In this document: in pieces, positions 1 to 5,531 of the stretch
Layout: every line of letters begins with the position of its first letter
How positions within the stretch are numbered: the stretch's first letter is position 1
Source of the DNA: Sphingomonadales bacterium
GTDB taxonomy: Bacteria; Pseudomonadota; Alphaproteobacteria; Sphingomonadales; Sphingomonadaceae
DNA length: 5,531 nt
Assembly: GCA_004292705.1 (NCBI GenBank)
Contig: RDXA01000167.1
Location: 1 to 5,531 of the forward strand
Reading direction: 5' to 3'
Program-made: the position numbers and the translations under genes
Notes under the pieces: model-generated
Told to the model about the DNA's origin: nothing
What the model saw: the letters and a program-made list of their open reading frames with translations, nothing else
The model's database searches: none

Positions 1-522
1 GCGGTGGGCCATGTTGCCCTGCTCGTATTCCTTGGCGGTGTTGGTCGGCAGTTCGATATCGTCGATCGAGAAGCCCGAGCCGGCATAGCCGTCTTCAAAA
101 CGCACATCGTCGAACATGAAGAATTCGGCTTCAGGGCCGACATAGACGGTGTCACCGATACCGGTCGACTTGAGGTAGACCTCAGCGCGCTTGGCCGTGG
201 TCCGCGGGTCGCGCGAATACCAGTCGCCGGTCGAAGGCTCGACGATGTCGCAGTTGATGATCAGCATCGGGGTGGCGCTGAAAGGATCGATCCACGTCTC
301 GGTGAGGTCGGGCTTCAGGATCATGTCGGATTCGTTGATCACCTTCCAGCCGGCAATCGACGAACCGTCGAACATCAGGCCGTCTTCGAGTTCGTCCTCG
401 CCCATCACGCTGGCGACCATGGTGAGGTGCTGCCACTTGCCCTTGGGATCGGTGAAGCGCAGATCGACCCACTCGATTTCCTCGTCTTTGATCTTCTTGA
501 GGACGTCTTTTGCTTTCGACAT
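1..522 (-). CDS. glnA: Glutamine synthetase type I, N-terminal part (truncated by window edge)
   Basis: Glutamine synthetase makes glutamine from glutamate, ammonia and ATP in the cytoplasm and is the main ammonia-assimilating enzyme. The 174 codons present begin MSKAKDVLKKIKDEEIEWVD and align by eye with E. coli GlnA throughout. The beta-grasp domain contains LRFTDPKGKWQH (21-32) and the FDGSSIAGW segment (51-59), where the conserved Asp and Ser reach the neighbouring active site. The catalytic domain starts with DPFSATPM (79-86) and includes GPEAEFFMFD (129-138), whose E131 and E133 correspond to metal ligands. The family is about 470 residues, so roughly 300 residues, including the adenylylation tyrosine, lie beyond the window. 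The ATG start has a GGAGG ribosome site 11 nt upstream. The gene follows glnB by 68 nt on the same strand, the usual alphaproteobacterial glnBA order, so co-transcription from the glnB promoter is likely. No frameshift or unusual residue is seen. Confidence 0.97.
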   Translation of the reverse strand, partial: MSKAKDVLKKIKDEEIEWVDLRFTDPKGKWQHLTMVASVMGEDELEDGLMFDGSSIAGWKVINESDMILKPDLTETWIDPFSATPMLIINCDIVEPSTGDWYSRDPRTTAKRAEVYLKSTGIGDTVYVGPEAEFFMFDDVRFEDGYAGSGFSIDDIELPTNTAKEYEQGNMAHR

Positions 523-532
523 TTGTGTAGTG

Positions 533-537
533 CCTCC
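533..537 (-). promoter_or_regulatory. glnA ribosome binding site
   Basis: The minus strand reads GGAGG here, followed by a 10-nt spacer and the glnA ATG at 522. It supports this start and shows that glnA has its own translation initiation signal rather than relying on coupling to glnB. Confidence 0.75.
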
Positions 538-556
538 GAGTAAAGTCTAGGCCGAC

Positions 557-571
557 CTGCCGGATTGGCAG
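557..571 (-). other. Small inverted repeat in the glnB-glnA spacer
   Basis: The minus strand reads CTGCC-AATCC-GGCAG, a perfect 5-bp stem with a 5-nt loop, between the glnB stop and the glnA ribosome site. There is no T-run after it, so it does not look like an intrinsic terminator. It could be an mRNA processing or stability element, or chance. I would not infer a transcriptional break between the two genes from it. Confidence 0.3.
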
Positions 572-590
572 AGCGGGAGAGGTTGGAAAA

Positions 591-929
591 TCAAATCGCC
601 TCGTCGTTGGTTTCGCCGGTGCGGATGCGCAGTGCGCTTTCAATGGCGGTGACGAAGATCTTGCCGTCGCCGATGCGTCCGGTCTGCGCAGCCGCAGCTA
701 TGGCCTCGACCACGCGTTCGGCCTGATCATCGGCGACAACCACTTCGAGCTTCACCTTGGGGAGAAAGTCGACGACATATTCAGCGCCGCGATAAAGCTC
801 GGTGTGGCCTTTCTGGCGCCCGAAACCCTTGGCTTCTGTGACGGTGATACCGGACACGCCGATCTCGTGCAGGGCTTCCTTTACCTCGTCGAGCTTGAAG
901 GGCTTGATGATCGCCTCGATCTTTTTCAC
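591..929 (-). CDS. glnB: Nitrogen regulatory protein PII
   Basis: PII is a cytoplasmic trimeric signal protein that binds ATP/ADP and 2-oxoglutarate and is uridylylated by GlnD. In turn it controls the adenylyltransferase GlnE and the NtrB/NtrC two-component system. The 112-residue product is exactly E. coli GlnB length, starting (M)KKIEAIIKPFKLDEV and ending RTGETNDEAI. The T-loop GFGRQKGHTELYRGAEY (35-51) carries Q39 and the uridylylation tyrosine Y51, followed by K58. The nucleotide-binding B- and C-loop segments TGRIGDGKIF (83-92) and RIRTGE (101-106) are intact. Position 85 is Arg where E. coli has Lys. The frame stays open upstream to an ATG at 1106, but PII homology begins exactly at the GTG at 929, so I take that as the start. 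Next to glnA, and behind a sigma-54-like promoter, this is glnB rather than glnK; no amtB is visible in the window. Confidence 0.96.
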   Translation of the reverse strand: MKKIEAIIKPFKLDEVKEALHEIGVSGITVTEAKGFGRQKGHTELYRGAEYVVDFLPKVKLEVVVADDQAERVVEAIAAAAQTGRIGDGKIFVTAIESALRIRTGETNDEAI

Positions 930-933
930 GTCG

Positions 934-938
934 TCCCC
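934..938 (-). promoter_or_regulatory. glnB ribosome binding site (supports the GTG start)
   Basis: The minus strand reads GGGGA, 4 nt before the GTG at 929. The spacing is a little short. An ATG at 940 overlaps this purine run but is out of frame and meets a stop within a few codons. The site therefore favours the GTG as the real glnB start. Confidence 0.5.
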
Positions 939-970
939 ATCCGCGCCAGGCTGATTGCTGACAGATTCAT

Positions 971-986
971 AACAAGAACCGTGCCA
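971..986 (-). promoter_or_regulatory. Probable sigma-54 (RpoN) promoter of glnB-glnA
   Basis: The minus strand reads TGGCACG-GTTC-TTGTT, compared with the -24/-12 consensus TGGCACG-N4-TTGC(A/T). The -24 element is perfect and the spacing is exact. The one mismatch is T in place of C in the -12 GC pair. Counting from the -12 position puts transcription start near 960, giving a 5' leader of about 31 nt before the glnB GTG. A sigma-54 promoter needs an enhancer-binding activator, and NtrC-like half-sites lie about 130 bp upstream. NtrC-activated sigma-54 promoters in front of glnBA are established in other proteobacteria; use here is inferred. Confidence 0.7.
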
Positions 987-1021
987 AGCTCTAAGGTGGT
1001 GCCTGCGAACGATCCTTGCCA

Positions 1022-1035
1022 CTTGAAGACTCAAG
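1022..1035. other. Short inverted repeat between the glnB promoter and its upstream sites
   Basis: CTTGA-AGAC-TCAAG is a perfect 5-bp inverted repeat with a 4-bp spacer, centred about 68 bp upstream of the predicted glnB start. It might be an operator half-pair for a dimeric regulator, but a 5-bp palindrome of this kind can arise by chance and I do not recognise the motif. Confidence 0.2.
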
Positions 1036-1077
1036 GGTGGAACTGTCTTTCGCCGGTGGCAGTCGGTTAGCAAGATT

Positions 1078-1101
1078 ATGGTGCACTGCGCAATGGTGCA
1101 C
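1078..1101. promoter_or_regulatory. Candidate NtrC-binding region upstream of glnB
   Basis: On the plus strand the 9-mer ATGGTGCAC occurs twice (1078-1086 and 1093-1101), 15 bp apart. Within it, TGCAC (1082-1086) and GTGCA (1096-1100) form an inverted pair with 9 bp between them. The enterobacterial NtrC consensus is TGCACC-N5-GGTGCA, that is TGCAC-N7-GTGCA, so the half-sites match but the spacing is 2 bp longer. The centre is about 131 bp upstream of the start predicted from the sigma-54 promoter, a normal enhancer distance. I infer NtrC binding; the non-standard spacing keeps confidence moderate. Confidence 0.5.
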
Positions 1102-1146
1102 AGCATCTGATCGGGGCTTGCCTAAATTTTAAGCAACGGGCCGACG

Positions 1147-2073
1147 TTACAGACGCAATCCTGTCGTCTCGGGAAGGCCGCACATGATGTTGAGGTTCTG
1201 GATCGCGGCGCCCGAAGCGCCCTTGCCGAGGTTGTCGAGCACAGCGACAAGGCGCGCGTGCCAGCCGCCTTCATTGCCGAACACGTGCAAATGCATCGAG
1301 TCACAGGGCGCGGCGGCGCGTTCAAGCAGAAGTTCGCCGACCTCGGTGTCTTCGCTGACTGTGACCACGGCCGAGGTCGCGAAGAAATCGCGCAAGGCCG
1401 TGCGCAGGGCATCCGCCGTCGGATCGCCCGGCATCGCCCCCAGATGCAGCGGCACCTCAACCACCATGCCCCGATAGGCTGGCACCACGGCGGGCGCGAA
1501 AATGACCTCATGGCGCAGCCCCGCATGGCGCTTCATTTCCGGGCGATGCTTGTGCGCCATGTCGTAACCATAGGCGCGAAACGCGGGCGCGCCCTCGGCC
1601 TCGAACCGCGCGATCAGTGCATTGCCGCCGCCCGAATAGCCGCTCACCGAATTGACAGTGTAGGGCCAGTCGTCGGGCAGCAATCCTGCCCGGACCAGCG
1701 GCGCGACCAGTGCGAGGAAGCCGGTGGGATAGCACCCCGGGTTGCTCACGAATTGGGCATTGGCAATGGCCTCGTGCCCGATCAATTCGGGAAACCCATA
1801 GGTCCAACCTTCCGCCACCCGGTGCGCGCTTGAGGCGTCGATGATGCGGGTGCCTGACCCTTCGGCGAGCTTCACCGCGTCCTTCGCCGCCTCATCCGGC
1901 AGGCACAGGATCGCAATGTCGGCAGCATGGAGCGCGTCGCGGCGGGCGGCTTCGTCCTTGCGCTCGTCATCGCCCAGCACGATCAGATCGAACTCGCTGC
2001 GCCCCTGCAACCGCTCGCGGATTTCAAGGCCGGTTGTCCCGGCCGCGCCGTCGATGAACAGGCGGATCGCCAC
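1147..2073 (-). CDS. argC: N-acetyl-gamma-glutamyl-phosphate reductase, type 2
   Basis: ArgC carries out the third step of arginine biosynthesis, the NADPH-dependent reduction of N-acetyl-glutamyl-5-phosphate to the semialdehyde, in the cytoplasm. The 308-residue product has the Rossmann nucleotide-binding start LFIDGAAGTTGLEIRERL (5-22) typical of the shorter type 2 family (about 310 residues). The active-site segment SNPGCYPTG (110-118) has catalytic Cys114. The conserved NSVSGYSGGG (141-150) and the histidine-rich DMAHKHRPEM (171-180) follow. C-terminal HVFGNEGGWHARL and LDNLGKGASGAAIQNLN are also family-typical. The start is a GTG at 2073, chosen because family homology begins there. A GAGG 11 nt upstream and only 6 nt after the preceding stop suggest translational coupling to the SH3-like gene. 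No other arginine gene is in the window. No defect is seen. Confidence 0.95.
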   Translation of the reverse strand: MAIRLFIDGAAGTTGLEIRERLQGRSEFDLIVLGDDERKDEAARRDALHAADIAILCLPDEAAKDAVKLAEGSGTRIIDASSAHRVAEGWTYGFPELIGHEAIANAQFVSNPGCYPTGFLALVAPLVRAGLLPDDWPYTVNSVSGYSGGGNALIARFEAEGAPAFRAYGYDMAHKHRPEMKRHAGLRHEVIFAPAVVPAYRGMVVEVPLHLGAMPGDPTADALRTALRDFFATSAVVTVSEDTEVGELLLERAAAPCDSMHLHVFGNEGGWHARLVAVLDNLGKGASGAAIQNLNIMCGLPETTGLRL

Positions 2074-2079
2074 TGTGTG

Positions 2080-2442
2080 TCAGGCCTCGGCGGGAGCGAG
2101 TTCGCTCGCCCGGCACCACCCGCTCGGCCCTTGCGGACCGGGGCCGCCCCACACCCATTCGCCTGCCACATCGAGCAGCTCGAACCGGCTCGCCGGAGCA
2201 AGCGTGGTGAAGACTTCGGCATCGTCGCGAGGCCCAAGCCGGAGACCTGCGCCGGCTTTTCCTGCGGCGCGCACCTGCGGGATTACATAATGCGCTGCCA
2301 GATGCGTACCGGCGAGCGCGATATGAGCAAGGTCGCCCCGCAACGGCAGCGTGCCAGGCGCAGGCTTGTCGACCGGGCCAAGAAGTCCCAGCACGCCCTG
2401 CGGCACAGCATATTCAGGATTGTCGCGCGTCGCGCCGCTCAT
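2080..2442 (-). CDS. Small SH3-like domain protein, resembling the N-terminus of NlpC/P60 hydrolases
   Basis: The 120-residue product has no signal peptide or membrane segment. After a Pro/Gly-rich start it contains GDLAHIALAGTHLAAHYVIP (36-55). A probable bacterial SH3 fold follows from about 65 to 116, with LRLGPRDDAE, SRFELLDVAGEWVWG and SGWCRASEL. From memory, this order resembles the region that precedes the catalytic domain of NlpC/P60 (C40) peptidases in sphingomonads, often encoded beside a leucyl aminopeptidase as here. The Cys-His hydrolase domain is absent: the stop lies 6 nt before argC. It may be a natural stand-alone binding protein or a remnant, and no catalytic role is supported. 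The frame is intact and codon use matches the neighbours, so I treat it as a real gene. The ribosome site before the ATG is weak. It probably lies in one operon with the aminopeptidase and argC. Confidence 0.75.
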   Translation of the reverse strand: MSGATRDNPEYAVPQGVLGLLGPVDKPAPGTLPLRGDLAHIALAGTHLAAHYVIPQVRAAGKAGAGLRLGPRDDAEVFTTLAPASRFELLDVAGEWVWGGPGPQGPSGWCRASELAPAEA

Positions 2443-2551
2443 GGATAGTCCGTTGGCCTTCGTTGGTAACGCTGCGTCCTCTCCCCGGCGAGCGATATGG
2501 CAGGCCCGTTAGCCGCAAGCGCGGCGCGGGGCAAGGTCAGGTGCCCCACCC
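2443..2551 (-). other. Spacer between the aminopeptidase and SH3-like genes, with a small GC hairpin
   Basis: This 109-nt gap holds one notable structure, GCCGC-AAGC-GCGGC at 2512-2525 (plus strand), a 5-bp all-GC stem with a 4-nt loop, about 27 nt after the aminopeptidase stop on the minus strand. No T-run follows, so it is at best a partial terminator or processing site. I see no convincing promoter. A 69-codon frame crosses the spacer but begins inside the aminopeptidase gene and looks like a shadow. Confidence 0.3.
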
Positions 2552-3949
<1,398 letters not shown>

Positions 3950-4013
3950 CCCTGTTCCATAATCGTCATCGCGGTGTTGTCACCAGCAGATTCGGAGATG
4001 GGGGAGAGCAGTG
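3950..4013. promoter_or_regulatory. Divergent intergenic spacer
   Basis: The short gap between two divergent starts must hold or adjoin promoters for both sides. On the plus strand CATAAT (3958-3963) lies 16 bp after TTGGGT (3936-3941), a poor -35. On the minus strand GTGACA is followed 16 bp later by TATGGA. Neither pair is strong enough for a firm promoter call. Confidence 0.3.
4000..4006 (+). promoter_or_regulatory. Ribosome binding site deciding the start of the DUF3298-like gene
   Basis: GGGGGAG lies 7 nt before the ATG at 4014 but only 4 nt before the in-frame GTG at 4011. The spacing favours the ATG. Confidence 0.6.
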
Positions 4014-4913
4014 ATGATCGCCACAATGTTGCGCTCGGGCCACAGGCGAGAGGGGGTCCGGAGGGGAAGCGGACAAGAACGAAGCGGCGCTCCAGCCTCG
4101 CTGGCCCGCGCTGCTGCGGCGGTGATGTTGCTGACGCACGCGGCCTGCTCATCGCCCGAAGACATCGCCGCCGGAGCCGGTCTCGCCAAGGCTGAAAGCC
4201 CCGTACCGACTTCTACGCCGCCTGCGCCTGTGCCGGGCAAGGTCGCCTTTACCGACAATGCATCGAAGGACGAAGCAGCGCGCGAATTTGCCTATGTCTG
4301 GCCCTCTGAAGCCTCCGCCATTCCCGCACTGACCCAGCGCCTCACGGCCGAGCGCGACGCGCTGCTTGCTGCACAGAAGGCCGACTGGGACGAGGCGCTG
4401 CGCGAGTTCGCCGACGACGATTGTGGCGGCTGCGTCAACTTCTCGCTGGAGAAGACATGGGAGGTCGTCGCCGATCTGCCGCGTTTTCTGTCGTTATCGG
4501 CCACTGTCTACACCTACACTGGCGGCGCGCATGGCAATGGCGGCTATGACGCGTTGGTGTGGGACCGTGAGACTAGCTCTGCGCTCGACCCCAAGGCCAT
4601 GTTCCGCTCGCCCGATGCCTTGCAGGCTGCGCTTGGCGATGCGTGGTGCAAGGCCTTGAAGGCCGAACGGATGAAGCGTTTGGGCGAGGACTACAGTGAC
4701 GACGGGTTCTTCAATTGCCCGCCGGTTGCCGATCTGACCGTTCTGGTGGGCTCGTCGAACGGCAAGACCTTCGACCGCATCGGTTTGCTGGCCGCGCACT
4801 ATGTCGCGGGCTCCTATGCGGAAGGCACCTATGAAGTGACCTTGCCCGTGACCACCGCAGTGCTGGCGGCTGTCAAACCGGACTACAAAGCTGCCTTTGC
4901 GCTCGGCAAGTAG
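4014..4913 (+). CDS. Secreted or lipid-anchored protein with DUF3298 (RsiV-like) domain
   Basis: The 299-residue product starts with a long basic n-region, then a hydrophobic stretch ending LARAAAAVMLLTHAAC with Cys45, which suggests a lipoprotein or Sec signal. The lipobox is imperfect because His sits at -3. A Pro-rich linker (SPVPTSTPPAPVPG) follows. The mature part resembles the DUF4163/DUF3298 pair found in bacterial envelope proteins such as RsiV: AYVWPSEASAIPAL leads into a charged helix, and the hallmark YTYTGGAHGNGGYDALVWD (167-185) is followed by LDPKAMF. The conserved YVAGSYAEGTYEVTLP (263-278) is near the C-terminus. Cys137 and Cys140 (CGGC), with Cys212 and Cys235, could form disulfides in the periplasm. 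The biochemical role is unknown; lysozyme binding is documented for RsiV but cannot be assumed here. Starts at GTG 4011 or ATG 4026 are possible, the latter giving a shorter n-region. Map follows 32 nt downstream, so the two may be co-transcribed. Confidence 0.8.
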   Translation: MIATMLRSGHRREGVRRGSGQERSGAPASLARAAAAVMLLTHAACSSPEDIAAGAGLAKAESPVPTSTPPAPVPGKVAFTDNASKDEAAREFAYVWPSEASAIPALTQRLTAERDALLAAQKADWDEALREFADDDCGGCVNFSLEKTWEVVADLPRFLSLSATVYTYTGGAHGNGGYDALVWDRETSSALDPKAMFRSPDALQAALGDAWCKALKAERMKRLGEDYSDDGFFNCPPVADLTVLVGSSNGKTFDRIGLLAAHYVAGSYAEGTYEVTLPVTTAVLAAVKPDYKAAFALGK

Positions 4914-4945
4914 CTTTTTCCGCTTGCAGTCGCTATGTGAGCGTC

Positions 4946-5531
4946 ATGCACGATTATCAGCTCGTTGACGGCGATCAGACCGTCTATCGCGATGGCAGCA
5001 TCAAGCTGCACACAGCCGAAGGCTTCGAAGGCATGCGCAAGGCCGGGAGGCTCGCGGCTGACATCCTTGATGCCTGCGCCGATCTGGTGAAGCCCGGCGT
5101 GACCACCGGCGCGCTTGACGATGCGATCCGGGGTATGATGCTGGATGCGGGCGCGGTGCCTGCGACGATGGGCTATCGCGGCTATGCGCACAGCTCGTGC
5201 ATCTCGATCAACCATGTGATCTGCCACGGTATTCCCAGCGACAAGGTGTTGAAGGATGGCGATATCCTCAACATCGACGTGACGCCGTTGGTGGATGGCT
5301 GGCACGGCGATACGTCGCGGATGTTTTACGCAGGCGAACCGTCGCTCAAGGCGAAAAAGCTGGTCGAGGTGACCTACGAATGCCTGATGCTCGGCATCGC
5401 GGCGGCGCAGCCCGGCGCGCGGTTGGGCGATGTTGGCGCTGCCATCGAGGCGCATGCGGCGCAATACCGCTACGGCGTGGTGCGCGAGTTCTGCGGCCAC
5501 GGCCTCGGCCGCCTGTTCCACGACGCGCCCG
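4946..5531 (+). CDS. map: Type I methionine aminopeptidase, N-terminal part (truncated by window edge)
   Basis: Map removes the initiator methionine from nascent proteins when the second residue is small, and is normally essential. The frame runs open to the window end and gives 195 residues, starting MHDYQLVDGDQTVYRDGSIK. Conserved segments are GMRKAGRLAADILD (29-42), GYAHSSCISINHVICHGIP (79-97) with His94, and ILNIDVTPLVDGWHGDTSRMF (107-127) with metal ligands D111 and D122. REFCGHGLGRLFHDAP (180-195) supplies metal ligand His185 and substrate-contact His192. The usual FHEAP reads FHDAP here, a conservative change I recall from sphingomonad enzymes. The two glutamate ligands lie beyond the window. 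The N-terminus is about 15 residues longer than in E. coli. I chose ATG 4946. An in-frame GTG at 4937 would add three residues, and neither has a strong ribosome site. Confidence 0.94.
   Translation, partial: MHDYQLVDGDQTVYRDGSIKLHTAEGFEGMRKAGRLAADILDACADLVKPGVTTGALDDAIRGMMLDAGAVPATMGYRGYAHSSCISINHVICHGIPSDKVLKDGDILNIDVTPLVDGWHGDTSRMFYAGEPSLKAKKLVEVTYECLMLGIAAAQPGARLGDVGAAIEAHAAQYRYGVVREFCGHGLGRLFHDAP

Noticed and set aside
4..543. A 179-codon frame on the plus strand opposite glnA
   Set aside because: It is the reverse-strand shadow of a fully canonical glutamine synthetase and has no recognisable domain.
930..1106. A 59-residue N-terminal extension of PII from an ATG at 1106
   Set aside because: The extension crosses the sigma-54 promoter and the NtrC-like sites, has no PII similarity, and PII begins exactly at the GTG at 929.
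1111..1140. Possible terminator after argC (GCTT...AAGC around an AAATTT core)
   Set aside because: The stem is only 4 bp with an 11-nt loop and has no T-run, so it does not meet the form of an intrinsic terminator.
4893..4919. Possible terminator after the DUF3298-like gene, ending in a T-run
   Set aside because: Five T bases follow the stop codon, but the upstream TGCC/GGCA stem is only 4 bp with a 9-nt loop inside the coding end. This is too weak to call, and map starts 32 nt downstream.
4883..5521. A 212-codon minus-strand frame opposite map
   Set aside because: Map on the plus strand carries its conserved metal-ligand motifs. The minus-strand frame is His- and Ala-rich with no known motif and covers the same bases.

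Overview
The window is a compact stretch of housekeeping chromosome from a GC-rich alphaproteobacterium. The glnB-glnA pair, the canonical PII and glutamine synthetase sequences, the type 2 ArgC and a small SH3 protein beside an M17 aminopeptidase all fit a sphingomonad or Erythrobacter-like lineage. That placement is an inference from remembered family features, not from a search. I see no tRNA, rRNA, CRISPR array, insertion sequence, phage gene or toxin-antitoxin pair.

From about 1 to 3949 everything is on the minus strand. Read in the direction of transcription, it begins with an M17 leucyl aminopeptidase (3949-2552). A 109-nt gap follows, then a 120-residue SH3-like protein (2442-2080) and, only 6 nt later, argC (2073-1147, GTG start). 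A 217-nt regulatory gap (1146-930) then leads to glnB (929-591, GTG start, PII protein). After 68 nt comes glnA, whose first 174 codons (522-1) are present before the window edge.

The right part is on the plus strand. A 63-nt divergent spacer separates the aminopeptidase from a probable secreted or lipid-anchored protein of the DUF3298/RsiV-like type (4014-4913). After 32 nt comes map, a type I methionine aminopeptidase truncated by the window end.

The most informative non-coding region is the glnB upstream gap. It holds a near-consensus sigma-54 (-24/-12) promoter at 986-971. About 130 bp upstream of the predicted start is a cluster of TGCAC/GTGCA half-sites resembling NtrC sites. Together they suggest a nitrogen-regulated glnBA operon: PII reports glutamine and 2-oxoglutarate status and controls, through partner enzymes, the activity and expression of the glutamine synthetase encoded next to it. 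The other point of interest is the stand-alone SH3-like protein between the aminopeptidase and argC. It looks like the N-terminal part of NlpC/P60 cell-wall hydrolases without the catalytic domain. No clearly novel multi-gene system is visible.
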